DNA of 64,000 nt, taken from positions 129,936,714-130,000,713 of the forward strand of contig CM057460.1 of the NCBI GenBank assembly GCA_030035585.1, written 5' to 3'. Every line of letters begins with the position of its first letter. Within the stretch, counting starts at the first letter, position 1. Under the pieces are notes generated by a model, which saw nothing but the letters and a program-made list of their open reading frames with translations, was not told where the DNA came from and searched no databases. The translations under genes and the position numbers were made by a program. Source of the stretch: Dugong dugon (Eukaryota > Chordata > Mammalia > Sirenia > Dugongidae). Shown here piece after piece: positions 46,453-59,179 of this stretch.

Positions 46453-47711
46453 ACCATAAAGATGAAGATACTAAAACCTTTCATTTGTCAATCCAAAACA
46501 TATGTATATGCTTGATATCATGGCAAATCACTGTTTCATGACCAATTATACTATTTCATTCATGTTTCTAAGATATTTCACATTATATATAAAGTCAGAA
46601 TTAAAAATAAGACTGTAAAATAACCACAGAAATTGTTTTAATAACCACAGTATTTATATTTTTGTTCATTTAAAATTGTTTATAATGTTTTCATCCATAT
46701 TTCTCATAATAATGTACTTACATTTAGTTATAGGTCCCAAAATAGCTTCTAAAAAATATTTAAGTGTCTAGCAGATAAAAGATATTTACTGAACAACTTA
46801 TAAACTTTTACTTCAAGTTAATGGCTGTGGAATTGTTTAATAACACTGCATATGAGTAGATACTTAAGTATATGTATGCAACACTGTAGCATGTATTACT
46901 TTTTTTCTGACTACTCAATTGTTGAGTCATAGTTTTAAATTTAGCCACACATCTATATTTGTAAGACCAGTGTAGAAAACACTGACCAAATTTGGACTTA
47001 TTAAAATACTGATGAAAGATATAGATATTCATCTGAAAGTCTGAAATAAGAGTAAATATTGAGTCTAGTGACTGAAAAACAAATATCCTTAGTATTAAGC
47101 CTGATATGACAGCTTAATAGAACAGCATTTAACTCAAGGTTACTACCCTAGTTAGCAAAATATTGAGAAAAGTTTGCATCTTTGTACTTTCTTTCTCTAA
47201 ACATCATTATATTAATATTTCATAATACTAATACTAATCATTACATTAATATTTTCTAAATATTAAAAATGCATGCTAATAATAACATACCTGAAAGATT
47301 TAAGAAATACACAACACAAAAGTGAAAGTACCCTGTAAAGTCATCACCCAGAGACAATGATTATTAACTATATGATATTTACTCTTTCAATACCTTAATT
47401 CTAAAAAATTGGTTAGGAAATTTTTAATACAAAAGAAAATATGTAATATTTGAGTTAAAACTGATATTGATGAACCCATATAAGTAAAATGATGGAAACT
47501 GTCAGGAAGTTCCTCCCAGTAGGCTCCATGCACTCACGGTAAAAAGGAAATAAGTAAATGAAGTCCAGTTTCACTTAAAAATGTCCTCAATAAACCAGAA
47601 AAAAAATTTCTAATAAGCCTCACCTCCTCTAACATAACCTTTACTCTAGGTTTTTTTTTCTTAATAATCCTGTTAGCTTTCTTAAATAAGACATTGTTCA
47701 ACATTGCCTAA
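46453..47711. other. Intron 4 sequence, nothing recognised
   Basis: AT-rich. The open frame at 46808-47032 (minus) lacks motifs. A TACCTG word at 47289 is not joined to coding sequence. Confidence 0.55.
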
Positions 47712-48345
47712 TTTTGAACTTTATAAAAAGTATGTATTATTCTGTGACTTGTATGTTTTAATTTAACATTGTTCCAAGGGTTCATCCATATTGATTCCTA
47801 TAGCTACAGTTCATTCTTTTTTGCTTCTTACATTAACTACCCCTATGTGTGAGTATGCCACAATTTATGTATTCATTCAAACACTGGGGCTATTTAAAGT
47901 TATTGAGGCTTGTGTATTACTATGATGCAAAACAGGTTTCAGTGGAGATTCAAAACTAAACAGATGGACTAGGCAAAAAAGTCTGGCTATCCACTTCCAA
48001 AAATCAGACAATAAACACCTCATGGATTACAATGGCCCAAATTGGGAACCAATCATGGGGATGACGCAGGACAGGAAAGCGTTTTGTTCCATGTGTTCAG
48101 GGTTACCATGAGTTGGGGGCTGACTCAACAGCAGCTAAGAAAAACAAAAATTTACATGTCTTTCAACAATAAAACTAAATAAACTATATTAAAAAAAATT
48201 CATGTGTCCTGGTATAAGAATGCAGGAGTTTCACCAGAGTAGAACTGGTAAGTACTGGGTTATGCACATCTGCTGCTTCATGAAACAGTGACAAATTGTG
48301 TTCCAAACTAGTTATATTTTATACATCCTTCTGTAGTGAAAGAGA
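47712..48345 (-). mobile_element. Old L1M, antisense, split by an RTE-derived element
   Basis: Left piece 47712-47905 (gggttcatccatattgattc near 47778, then cacaatttatgtattcattc near 47860) and right piece 48151-48345 match the antisense 3' part of L1M ORF2/UTR. Confidence 0.6.
47906..48150 (+). mobile_element. RTE-derived non-autonomous element (RTE1-N-like)
   Basis: The 5' part (ggtttcagtggagattcaaa) resembles the start of RTE1. The 3' part (catggggatgacgcaggaca near 48054) leads to tgactcaacagcagctaag, resembling the RTE1 3' end. The protein-coding middle is absent. This is the structure expected of an internally deleted RTE passenger. Confidence 0.6.
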
Positions 48346-48612
48346 GTTACATTTACTCCATATCATATCCAACACTTGGAATGATCAGACCTTTAAAAAT
48401 GGCTGCCAATCTAGCAGCTATGAAATGGTATTTTGCTATAGATATTTTGTATCTTCCTTTCTTCTATATTATTTGTCAGCTGACAAATCACTCCCATAAC
48501 TTTTATCTTCATTTGAATGAGAATTAGACCAGATTTTTGTTATGCATTTTACAAATGAACAAATGTGGATGTATGCATTTCTTTTTCCATTAAAAATAAG
48601 TTAAAAAAAAAC

Positions 48613-49273
48613 AGGATTGCAACTGGCCATCCAAGGAACAACAATTGGTCTGTATTTGTCTGGAGCAACAAAGGAAGAAGGGGAGTCAAGAATAAGAGGA
48701 GGATGTGGAATGTGTAACTAATTACCTCCATGAACTGTCACCTTTGACATGAGACCCGAAGAACTGGATGGTGCCCAGCTACCATTACTGAATATCTGCA
48801 TCAAGGATTCTACAGAGGAATCTTGATCAAAAGGAGGATAATGAAGAACAGAATTTCAAATTCTCATGCAATCCGGAATTTCTGGGGCCATGAAAGCTGA
48901 ATGAACCCATGAAACCACTGCCCTGAGATAATCTTTAAACCTTAAACTAAAAATATCCCCTGAAGTCTTTGTAAAACCAAAAACTAATTTAGCTTAACTA
49001 GTAAAAAATGTCTGCCTTGAGCACTGTGCTCTTTTAAGAACTATCTATATGGCATCTAACTGACAACAGCAACTCAAAAGATTACATAGGAACCTTACGG
49101 GGTAGTAAGTTTATGTTCATAGGAGAGGAGTAATTCAAAAAAGGGGTGTGAGAATGGTTGCACAACTGGAAGAATGTAATCAATGTCATTGAACTGTGTA
49201 TGTAGAAACGGTTGAATTGGTATATGTTTTACTGTGTATATTCTCAACAACAAAATACATTAAAAATTTTTAA
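48613..49273 (+). mobile_element. L1 3' UTR, third class, 5'-truncated
   Basis: It contains ggccatccaaggaacaacaa at 48634, the gagataatctttaaacctta block at 48924 and terminal atattctcaacaacaaaata at 49237. It parallels 26150-26800. Confidence 0.82.
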
Positions 49274-49595
49274 AAAGATCAAAGACCTAAATGTAAGAAT
49301 TAAAACCACAAAACTCTTACAAGAATACGTATGGGTAATGTTTCAGGGCCTAGTTCTTAACAACAAATCCTTAGATATGACACCAAAAGCACAAACAACA
49401 AAAGACAAGATAGATAAATGGCACGTTGTCAAAGTTAAAAACATTTGTTTATCAAAATTAAAAATTTTGTTCATCAAAATGGAAATGCACCAAAATTAAA
49501 AACTTTTGTTCACTGACGTTTCATATTTCCCCAAAATAGAAATAAAAGAAATAAAAAATGGCCAACAAGCACAAGAAAAAACTTGATGAATGTCA
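49274..49595 (+). mobile_element. L1M ORF2 fragment, sense
   Basis: The frame begins aagatcaaagacctaaatgt and encodes the degraded ORF2 C-terminal region. A short tandem expansion about aaaattaaaaacttttgttc occurs at 49436-49510. It is cut off by the RTE at 49596. Confidence 0.7.
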
Positions 49596-50092
49596 TTAGT
49601 CATTATTGTTAGGTGCCATCAAGTTAATTCCAACTCAAAGTGACCCCATGTACAACAGAATGGAACACTGCCTGGTCCTGGGCCATCCTCACAATCATTA
49701 TGCTTGAGCCCACTGTTGCAGCCACTGTGTCAATCCACCTCATTGAAGTTCTTCCTCTTTTTCATCAACCCTCTACTTTACCAAGCATGACGTCCTTCTC
49801 CAAGAACTGGTCTCTCCTGATAACATGTCCAAAGTATGTGAGATGTAGTCTCACCATCCTTACTTCTAAGAAGCATTCTGGTTGTGCTTCTTCCAAGACA
49901 GATTTGTTCATTCTTTTGGCAGTTCATGGTATTTTCAATATTCTTTGCCAAAAGAATTCAAAAGCGTCAATTCTTCTTTGGTTTTCCTTATTCATCATCC
50001 AGCTTTAGCATGGATATGAGCCAACTGAAAATATCATGGCTTGGGTGAGGTGCACCTTAGTCTTTAAAGTGACATCTTTGCTTTTAACGTTA
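49596..50092 (-). mobile_element. RTE-clade LINE, antisense, 5'-truncated
   Basis: The sequence is the reverse complement of the RTE 3' part, from ttattgttaggtgccatcaa to atctttgcttttaacgtt. It aligns with 2102-2600. Frames are broken. Confidence 0.88.
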
Positions 50093-50706
50093 GTAACCTC
50101 TAGATGCAATGAACTAGATCTTTTAATATGTCTTCTTTCTTCTGACTAAATTTTGTTAGATATATTTTTTTTTCATTTGTATTCAGGTTGTTTTCTACAA
50201 CTATAAAAAAATTCTCCTAAATCCTTTTTTTAAAAATTATCTTCGTCATTAGTATGGCAAAGTATTAGAAGGTCCAGTATTTTTTAGCCATCTGTTCCCA
50301 CTATGAAATCCACATCACTTCATAAACAGAGGCAGTTTTACCCATCATGCCCTGTAATTGAGGCATATAATCATACCAGCTGCCTAACTACGCCAAGCAA
50401 GCCTGCTATGCAAACAGCTCTTCTTTCTCTGAAATTAACTGTGTCCACAGGGCCAATTTAATGCAGTGCTTCTCTAGAATTACCTTTGCCAACTGTGAAA
50501 GCTGTTGCAAGAAAGTCTACAGTGCATACACTGCTGCTCACAGCCTACTCTCAATTGTGGTTATGCAAAATATCTCTGAATGATGTACTCCGCTGAAAGA
50601 ATGCAAGCAGTTAAGAGTCCTAAACACCATCAGTATCATAATATGGCTCACTAGAAGTTACTGTAATTGATACATACAAAGTCATTTCACATTACTAGAT
50701 GCTTTC
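50093..50706. other. Intron 4 sequence, nothing recognised
   Basis: Mixed-composition sequence without coding exon or named repeat. Confidence 0.5.
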
Positions 50707-50830
50707 AGGGAGCCCTGGTGGCACACCATCCACAAGTGAAAAGTGAAATAGCATCTTCCAGTACTAAAAGAAAAATCACCATCAACCTAGAACTGTATAA
50801 CCAGCTGTGGCGGCCATGGAAATGTATCAT
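50707..50830 (+). mobile_element. AfroSINE 5' scrap joined to an L1M ORF1-like scrap
   Basis: Only gggagccctggtggcacacc remains of an AfroSINE start, at 50709. It is followed at about 50745 by sequence (ctaaaagaaaaatcaccatc near 50764) that resembles the end of L1M ORF1. Both are very short and the assignments are tentative. Confidence 0.4.
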
Positions 50831-51490
50831 GAAGATTTCCTGTTGCAGGGAGCATAGTTAACTGATGGCTCCAGCTGTCAGTTCACCACTGTGTTTACAC
50901 GAAGGCCACACTTCCGGCAGGGTACTTCCAACCAACAACTAACTACAGTAATAGTACTAATTCAGGCCCATTCCTGTGAGATACAGATTTCCTCCAATGG
51001 GCAACTTTGGTTTGAGGATGCCCACTGGCCTCGCTGAAACTTTGTTAGAACTGCACTTAGAACTGCCATCAGATACTCTTCCTACTCAATCATCCTTACT
51101 TCCCCTCTCCAAGTGTCAAGCCTGCCTTGGTCTGAATGCTGTCCTTGTTTTCTCCAGCTCACTACCTTTCATCCTTCATAGGTGGTTCCTGCATGAGTCT
51201 CTTCCACAGCTAATTCTGTTTTCATGTCTGCTTCTCAGAAGACACCAAACAACCTATCAGTTGAGTCATCTTTTAAGAATAAGGGTGAAATATAGTCCTT
51301 TTCAGAAAAAGAAAACTGAGGGTTTTTACCAGCAATAGTCATTCACGCAAGGATCTTTTCTATGATAATATTTTAGTAATAAGGAAAATAGAAGGTATGC
51401 AGTTAAGTCTAAGCAAATACTGACTATATAAAACAAACTTAAAAGACAACTGATTTGTGGGATTAAAAAAAAAAACTAAAGTCCTGGACA
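50831..51490. other. Unassigned sequence, possibly an old repeat
   Basis: The C/T-rich part at 51050-51260 looks like decayed interspersed repeat, but I cannot name it. The 120-codon open frame at 50976-51338 has no domain or splice support. Confidence 0.4.
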
Positions 51491-51491
51491 A

Positions 51492-51667
51492 CCAAAAAAA
51501 AAAAAACCAAACCCATTACTGTCAACTTGATTCCAACTCATAGAGACCCTATAGGACAGAGGAGGAGAACTGCCCCATAGGATTTCCAAAAAGTGGCTGA
51601 TGGATTCGAACTTCCAACCTTTTGGTTACTATCCAAGCTCTTAACCACTGCACCACCAGGGCTCCCA
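51492..51667 (-). mobile_element. AfroSINE, antisense
   Basis: The reverse-complement body runs from an A-rich tail (51493-51506) to ccaccagggctccc. Confidence 0.92.
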
Positions 51668-51959
51668 TACCCTACATATGGGCAGGGGAGTGATCTGAGT
51701 TAAAATGTTCTAAGGTTATATTGTCATTCAGGAGGAGGATAAAGATATTAACTTTACAGTTAAATTTCTAGAGTAACCTACACAAGAATAAAAAGAGTAT
51801 GTAACTTCAAAACCAACTAAGAAGAAAAAGAATGGAAAGAGGAAAAAACAAAATTTAAACAAAAAGGTAAGAAATAAGTGAAAGGGCAAAAAAATATCAT
51901 AGGTAAATCATGACAAATTCTCCAAATTTCTGAAAAACAACATTTCCACTTCCTCCTTT

Positions 51960-52880
51960 ACCACTCTCAGCAGATGACCAATTCACCTCCTTCACAGAGA
52001 AAACTGATTCCCTCTTCAACAAAACCTGATCTTTACTGTTTCCACTCAGTAAAAGCTATCCGCACACACCCAGCTGCTCAGACCAAACAACTTGAAATTA
52101 TTTTTGACCCCTCGTTTTCATACAAGGCCACATCTATCCATATACAAATCCTACTGACTCTGTATTAAGAATAAATCCAAAATTAAACCATTTTCTATCT
52201 TTTCAACAGCTACCGCTGCATATCATATAATATGCCCAAGCCATATTATCATTCACCAAGGTTCCTTCAAAAGCCTTATAACTAGATTGTCTTTCCTCTC
52301 TGGACCCACTACATTTTATCCACCACACAGCAGCCAGAGTGATTGTTTTAAAAAGTCATTCAGATCACATCACTTCCTTACTCCTAATCCTCTGATGGCT
52401 TCCCATCACAATAAAATCCAAAATCCTGAACATAGTCTACAATGCCCTATATGATCTGGCTCCTGCCTATCTCTCTGCCTATCTCATTTCCCACCACTCT
52501 GCCTTGCTCACTGCTTTCCAAGCTCACCGAGCACATACCATCTCAGAGCTTTCACACCTACTATTTTCCTTACCTGAAACATTCTATATCATTGTATGGT
52601 TCATTCTCTTACTTCATTTTGAAATCTGCTCAAGTATTAATTTCTCACTCTGACCAACATATCATACATAACTCTTTGCCTTCATCTGTAAATCATTCTA
52701 ATTCTTCTTTTCCTAACAGTTATCACTTCCTGACATTATATTGCACAATTACATGTTAATTTGCTTATTGTGTGTCTCATCCACTAGAACGTAAGTTCCA
52801 TGATGATGGAGAAATTGTTTTGTTCACTACTGAATTTTCAGTAGGCACTCAATATATGTAGTGAATGAACAAATATGTTA
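51960..52880 (+). mobile_element. L2 LINE, 3' part, sense
   Basis: Typical L2 words in order are cagccagagtgattgtttta (52331), gatggcttcccatcacaata (52394) and ccactagaacgtaagttcca (52781). The terminal block is gtaggcactcaatatatgta (52842). It retains no open frame. Confidence 0.85.
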
Positions 52881-53049
52881 CTTTTCTGCAAACAACACTT
52901 AAAACTTCTGGACCCATCATATTCCTGCTTCTCTCCTATTCCAAATGAAGAGTCTTCTGTCCTTTTAAATCTAATCCTACCACCTGTGATTTAAATTCTA
53001 TCATTTTGATTTCTTAGGAACATTATATATTATCCAACATCTTTTATTT

Positions 53050-53560
53050 CTATCATACACTTGACCTCTGCCTCTCAATTAAATCCTTCTAAATTACTTT
53101 TAAACATGCTTAAGTCTCTCTTATTTGAAAAAAATCTCTCGACTAAAACAGGTCTTACTAAAATTAACAATGATCATCATGTCACTAAAACTAATGGATT
53201 CTTCTCAGTCCTTATCTTGACTGGTCTGTCATCAGCATTCAACTATGGTGACACTCTCTTCTGATTTCAAAGCAGAAGACTTTCCTAGTTTTACTTTTAC
53301 CTATCTGGCTACACATTTTCAGTCACCTTTCTGGTTTTAACCTTCTCCCCTGCCATTAAATCTAGAGCTCCTCAAGGCCCAATCTTAAATACTCTTCTTC
53401 TTACTCTATATTCTCATTCTAGATAACATCATCCACAGCCTGGCTCATTACTTATTTGGAAATGACTCATACATGTATACCTCAGGCTCTAACCACTCCT
53501 TTGAACTCCAAATTGAGAATTACTACTTTAAAGATATTCTGAACTCACAATTTCATTTTA
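53050..53560 (+). mobile_element. L2-like reverse transcriptase remnant, sense
   Basis: Read with shifts, the stretch around 53200-53420 follows the L2 polymerase, including the decayed counterpart of the PQGS block near 53375. It lies 3' of another L2's tail, so it is a separate copy. Confidence 0.5.
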
Positions 53561-54290
53561 ATGAGAATAGCTCAGAAGTCATAGATGAAAACATGACAAG
53601 TGCAAAGATCCCACATCTAATTAATAGCCCAGGGTTATCCTAAGGAAATAGAATAGCTTAATGAAAACAGCATGAGAGTTCTTACTATGGCTTCAATGTC
53701 AATATATTCTGATTAAGGAAAAGGAGGTAGATATGAGTGAGCCCAAGTTGTAGGGCTGTCCCAAAAGAGAGTGATCAACAATGCAAATTATCATGTCTTT
53801 AGTGGCACTGAAATGGTGGCTAACAGAAGCACTCCAATTAGTGAGTGCGATGGGGTAAGAGTCAGGTGGTACTGTCATGGACCTATCTTTGGAACAAGAT
53901 CCCAGCCACTGGGTGGAGCTCTAGTGGTCCAATTCCTAAGAGCAAGAACTAAGAAGCTGGAGATTTAAGGCAGAGTTCAAGTCTCACTGACGGAAATATA
54001 AAGTAAAATCAGAAATGAAGGCTGAAATTCAGTCATCTAAACTGGGCACGCCCAATGAGGTAAAGCAGAAGGGAGGTTCACTGTGACCATGAATGTTCAA
54101 AGCTCATCTCAAGGTCACCAAATACCAAGCTCAGGGCATCAAAAATTCTGAAGCCTTATGTGAGCGGAGTGCCTCATATCTTGTTTGCTTTGATTAAGAC
54201 TAACAAGCAAATAAACAAAATCCAAACAAAAGGACTAGAATGAAAGCTTTGGTACCCCTAAAATTGACTAAGAACCAATGGAAGGTAAAA
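53561..54290. other. Intron 4 sequence, nothing recognised
   Basis: The open frames at 53771-53968 and 54240-54467 have no family features. Confidence 0.5.
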
Positions 54291-54299
54291 GCCAGCAGT

Positions 54300-54425
54300 G
54301 AAAGTTGGAGTCATAAGACCTTCATTCACGTTCCAGTTCTTCCATTTTCAAGCTTGGTGAATCCTCCACAGTTTGAGGTTCCTCATTTACAGCACAATGA
54401 CACTAATACTACTTATCCAAACAAG
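54300..54425 (+). mobile_element. MIR, sense
   Basis: The words ggagtcataagaccttcatt and gaggttcctcatttacagca match the MIR body. Confidence 0.65.
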
Positions 54426-55143
54426 CTTACAGTTTGCTTAAAAAATGAAGTTAGATATACACTCTAAATTATTTTTTAACATGTAATAATATCCCAGAGA
54501 TGTCACTGTTATTAATACTAAAAAATAAACATAATTATTATTGAATATAAATAAATTAAGCTGAATAACAATGAGAACATACCAAACTATGAGCTAAAAC
54601 ATGTAATAGCAACTGAAAGGATTCAAGGATTTGTCAGGTTATTCATAAAAATGTTCCAAGGGCTCTCTAGGAATTACAAACCAATGAATAAACAAGAAAA
54701 AATTCTAATCACATATTGTAAAATTTCCCATATTAAGAACAATTTCTAGTCATATAAAGGAACAACATTTTCTACAAAGAAAATTAATGCCTCCATAGTT
54801 TTTCTGGAGAACAAAAATTATGGTGCATCTGAGACTATGATACTGCCTGTAGGTCAGATTTTTCATTTTTAAACGAAAAAAATTAATTTGGAAAGGGTTC
54901 AGATGAAAACAACTAGAATAGTCATTTTCAAAGGATGCTATAATAAAAACATTAATTCTCTTCATTTAGAAATACAAGAGCCAAGAGAAGAAGTTACACA
55001 TTAATAAAATCACATAGCATATGGATAACATGAACACAGAATTATTCAGCAGAACCAAAAAAATTAACACTTGGAAAAGGTGGTTTGGGGGAAAATAAAA
55101 GGAGTTAACTTTTTTAAAACATGTGGTAATAGAGAGAATTCAT
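54426..55143. other. Intron 4 sequence, nothing recognised
   Basis: AT-rich DNA without a gene or named repeat. Confidence 0.55.
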
Positions 55144-55574
55144 TACACCCACTCCTCACTTATCCACTATCTCATTATCCAACATTTTGCATTTACAACA
55201 ATAGTAAAAAATCTACTGTCCGACTATTTTGCACAATAATGATACACATGTAAGGCAGTAATGAAGGCCAAGGTGTGAGGCAAGAATAATGATGGCTGTG
55301 ATGGTTAAGGTTACGCATTAACTCGGTTAGGCCATGATTCTCAGGGGTTTGATTGGGTCATAATTCTCAGTTATATAAAGACATAATTTGGCAGTTATGT
55401 GATGACATAATTTGGCAGTTATATAATGATGTAATTTGGCAGTTATGTAATGGTGTAGTCATCTCCCACTTTGTGATCTGATGTGGTCATTTTCCATTTT
55501 CTCATAATGCCAATTTCCACATAATGATCTGGTCTTTGGAACCTAACCATGTCGATAAGTGAGAAGTTAGTGTA
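55144..55574. mobile_element. Tigger-like (Tc1/mariner) MITE with 24-bp TIRs
   Basis: The left end tacacccactcctcacttat (55144-55167 in full) and the reverse complement of 55551-55574 agree at 20 of 24 positions. TA at each outer edge fits a TA target duplication. The inner part contains three tandem 24-bp units (55380-55451). No transposase frame is present. Confidence 0.7.
55380..55451. repeat. Three tandem 24-bp units
   Basis: The units gacataatttggcagttatg (plus four bases) start at 55380, 55404 and 55428. The second and third differ from the first by a few bases. The array lies inside the TIR element. Confidence 0.9.
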
Positions 55575-55639
55575 CTCCAATTATTCCAGCTAAGGATAAA
55601 AATATAAGCTATTTCAGAAATGTAAGATAAATGAATGAA

Positions 55640-55935
55640 TGATCTGTCTATTCAGGGTAGTCTAAATTCTTAAGTAGCACTTCAGGGATCTATTGCTGGA
55701 GAGGCCACATGTAGACATTCTAGTCAACAGTCCCAACAAAGCCCAGCCTTCCACCTATCCCTGACAAAATGCCAAACATGTGCACAAATGTGTCTTAGAC
55801 CCTCCAATTCACTCCATTAGATGAAGTGACCTCTAACAACACCATGTCAAACCATGCCTGAATTCTTGACCATAAAATGATGACATATAATAAAATGGTT
55901 ATTGCTTTAAGACACTAAGTTTTGTGGGAGTTTGT
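55640..55935 (+). mobile_element. MLT1-like LTR fragment
   Basis: The end aatggttattgctttaagac...actaagttttgtgggagttt near 55896-55931 is the typical 3' end of MaLR LTRs. The left part is diverged. Confidence 0.6.
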
Positions 55936-56560
55936 TATTTACTGTGTCAAGAGTCCCCAAGGCCACTCCGAAGTTCAGTGATTCATTAAGAGGACTCAGC
56001 ATATAGTCAAACTCCCAGCTAAGATTTATTTCAGTGAAAGGATACAAAGAAAAATCAGCAAAGGAAAAAGTTTCAAGGGGTAAGGTCCAGAGGAAACCAG
56101 GAACAAGCTTCCAAGAGTCCTCTTCTAGTGAAGTTATGCAGAACACACTAAATTCCTCCAGCAATGCCCTGTAAGAATATAGATGACATGTTGTCTACCA
56201 AGGAAGCTCATTAGACAAACAGCCCAAGCAGTTTATTGGATGTTGGATGTATAGGTACCTTCTGCTTAGCACATAACAATATTCCAGACTTTTGGAGGAA
56301 AGCAGGTGTTCACCATACACCACATTGTTTGCACAATTTAGGCACAGAGAGCCACGCTTAACATGTATGAAAAGTTTTATATCAGTATAGAGAACTGTTT
56401 ATCATTCACATTCCCAGATGCCAGCGAAGAACCAACCTTACAAACAGACCTTGACTTGCTATGTTCTTTTCTACACATGTACCAATAAATAAATAGAACA
56501 ACAGGCACACTGCCATTGTCAAAAACAATATACTAGGCTGTACAAACCACAGGCCTGACC
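55936..56560. mobile_element. Probable ERVL-type LTR remnant
   Basis: The stretches agatttatttcagtgaaagg at 56022, ggaagctcattagacaaaca at 56201 and aggaaagcaggtgttcacca at 56297 match an ancient mammalian LTR that I recall but cannot name with certainty. No coding part is attached. Confidence 0.5.
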
Positions 56561-57009
56561 TGATCTAAAATAGCACATCTCCTGTTATTATGAAAATATG
56601 GTCAGTTGTTACTGGACAAATATATAAATAATGCGCAATGTTACAACAAATCCCTGATCAGCAAAGAATTAGAAGATAAATTTTAATATCTGATAAGCTT
56701 GGCATCAAAAATTACTGTTATCATGAAAACCTATACTCTGGTGCAAAAAAAAAAGATATTTGCAAAATTGGTGCTCTAGAACTGCTTTACTTTCTTTTTT
56801 TGAAATGTTTTGTGTTCTTGTATGTATTTCACTATAATAAAAGAGATCATTTTTTCTGTTTCAAAAAAATTTAAAAAGCCAAAAAAAAAAAAAAAAAAAA
56901 GGACAACAACAATAACAAAAGAACTTCTTACTCTGTCTTAAAAGGAAGTTATTTTAATTTGAAAGCTTTAGAGAAGAAAATTCCACAACCATTTTGGTAA
57001 CCAAGTCTG
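56561..57009. other. Intron 4 sequence, nothing recognised
   Basis: A long A-run lies at 56881-56900. The rest is plain AT-rich DNA. Confidence 0.5.
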
Positions 57010-57105
57010 GTATTTGCCAGGAAGTTCTTCTTCACAGATAATTTAAATCCTTATCGTAGCAATATAAAACCATTTCCTCTCATTCTGTTCTGTTTTTTGA
57101 GTTAA
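57010..57105. mobile_element. Possible CR1/L3 LINE fragment
   Basis: The words gccaggaagttcttcttcac and the following accatttcctctcattctgt resemble the 3' part of mammalian CR1/L3. The match is short. Confidence 0.35.
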
Positions 57106-57689
57106 TGAACAACCACATAATGGATTTCTATAAATTACCTATTAATCCTCTTTGTGTAGTGTCTACATATTCATGTTAAAAATTAGGATCCCTGATTAAA
57201 TTTAGGATATATCTGTATAGAGCCCATAGATATAAGAACTTTTTATCAAAAACATTTTGGCTATGTAATATTTCTCAGCAATAAAATATTTTTGTAGGTA
57301 AATAATGGTGGCAGTAAGAAGCATTTGCCTGGTAGTTTACACTTAGAAAGCTCTTGAACTATCTCTGAATGCTAAAAATGTGTCATTCCAAATTCCTCTC
57401 CTTATGGGCTCGGATTTGCTGGCTTCAAAGAAGTGTTGTCTTAGTTGAAGCTATGGACCTGTTCCAATAGAAAAATAAATAAATATTGAGCAAACCAGAA
57501 ATCCAGGTAACAAGCATAAGTGAGAACTACTCTTTCAATCACAAAAAATTGTCCCTAAAATCATTTAGTTTAAAAGAAAAAAAATTCTCTTTAGCACTCT
57601 TGCATACTTTACCTAGAAATAAATGTTTACTCAGATACTAACAGCAATTGTCTAAATAGGTAGGAAGATATAGATACAGATCTTCAAGT

Positions 57690-58085
57690 TTAACATATAT
57701 ATAAAAATGTGTGCAAATTGTTAAGTGTAGAGTTCCATGAATCTTCACAAAGTGAATACACCTGTGTAAGCAGTATACAACTCAAGAAACAGAATATAAC
57801 CAGAACTCCAGAAACCTCTTCATTCATTCCCCTTGCCTGGCATTATGTTCCCCACCTTGCAAAAGAAACTACTATCATGACCTCTAAAATTATAAATAGT
57901 TTTAAACTTTATATAAATAGAATCATATAACATGTATTCTTTCATGTCTCACTTCTTTCACTCAACATTATACTTATGAAATTAATTCACATTATGTGCA
58001 CTTTTTTTCACTGTATTCCATTAAATCTACTACAATTTATCTATTCTATTGTTGAAGAATATTTGGGGCCCTTACAAATAGTGTT
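57690..58085 (-). mobile_element. Old L1M, antisense
   Basis: The stretches gagttccatgaatcttcaca at 57730, aactttatataaatagaatc near 57904 and tcacttctttcactcaacat at 57948 are the antisense strand of an L1M ORF2 end and 3' UTR. Confidence 0.75.
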
Positions 58086-58690
58086 AATATAAACATTCTG
58101 ATACTTGATAGCCTAATAATTTAAAAAATGTTTCCACCTAAATTATATTAAATGTAAATATAAGAGAAGTTATCTATTGTCATATGAACATCTCTAAATC
58201 AATAACTGTAAAGAAAATAATGCTGTAAAACACACTGTGTGCAAGTTCAACAGAGATGGTATACGAATGAAGAAGGTATAATGAAAGCAAAGGTGTAACA
58301 ATGAGTTGAATAAAGAATAGTCCATTATGCAGAAAGGAAAAACTTTTATCCATCTAAAGATTATAGTCATAATACTGACATATGAAAAAGATAAGGTATT
58401 TTGATCATTATCACCACTTAAGTATTTAAGTGTTCACATGTATTTTACATTCTCTCAGGATTTACTGGATTATAAAACATAATATGTGAATATAAAGAAA
58501 TTGATGATTATTTATAATAAAGATTGTTAATAGTACTAATCAGTTTATATATTTTCTCTGAGATATTTTACCTATATTTTTGAAAGCCACAATACAATCA
58601 ACACCCTATGATCTTCCCTTAAATGAAAAAATTCAAAACAGAAAAAAAAAAGGAGGGGGGACTCCAAGTGCTTCTAAGTACATATATTAC
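58086..58690. other. Intron 4 sequence, nothing recognised
   Basis: AT-rich. No exon or repeat is recognised. Confidence 0.55.
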
Positions 58691-58695
58691 CACAG

Positions 58696-58922
58696 GCCTA
58701 TGAGTCGGAATTGACTTGACAGCACTGGATTAAAAAGAAGCCCTGGTGGTGCTGTGGTTAAAGCGCTCAGCTGCTAGCCAAAAGGTCAGCAGTTCAAACC
58801 CACCAGCCACTCCGAGGGAGAAAGATGTGGCAGTCTGCTTCTGAAAAGATCTGCAGCCTTGAAAACCCTATGAGGTCGCTTTGAGTCAGAATTGACTCGA
58901 TGGCAGCGGGTTTGGTTTTTGG
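58696..58922 (+). mobile_element. AfroSINE 3' scrap followed by a complete long-form AfroSINE
   Basis: A 3' end fragment (ctatgagtcggaattgactt, from about 58698) is followed at 58738 by a full copy with the gcagtctgcttctgaaaaga block, ending tgactcgatggcagcgggtt. The two together suggest a second insertion near the end of an earlier SINE. Confidence 0.88.
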
Positions 58923-59023
58923 TATTACACCATAAGTGTGCTTGACAATCTAATAATTCACAAAACACTATGAAATTAATGAGGTAGCATTATAACAACC
59001 TAATTTGGGGAAACCACATACTT

Positions 59024-59179
59024 CAGGAGCCCTGGTGGCGCAGTGGTTAAGAGCTCGGCCGCTAACCAAAAGGTCGGCAGTTTGAATCCAGCCACCTGCT
59101 CCTTGGAAACCCTATGGGGCAGTTCTACTTAGTCCTATACGGTGGCTATGAGTTGGAGTTGATAGAAACGGGTTTGTTT
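59024..59179 (+). mobile_element. AfroSINE, sense, with TSD
   Basis: It starts caggagccctggtggcgcag, close to the consensus start, and has a TSD of cacatactt at 59015-59023 and 59180-59188. Confidence 0.94.

Noticed and set aside
47285..47300. TACCTG as the donor of a further DTWD2 exon
   Set aside because: No open frame matching the expected DTW region precedes it on the minus strand.
48471..48488. 18-bp perfect palindrome atttgtcagctgacaaat
   Set aside because: A single palindrome with an E-box core is expected by chance in 64 kb and nothing around it supports a regulatory role.
50976..51338. 120-codon open frame as an exon or small gene
   Set aside because: There are no splice sites, no recognisable domain and no codon pattern beyond chance. 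It is probably an old repeat.
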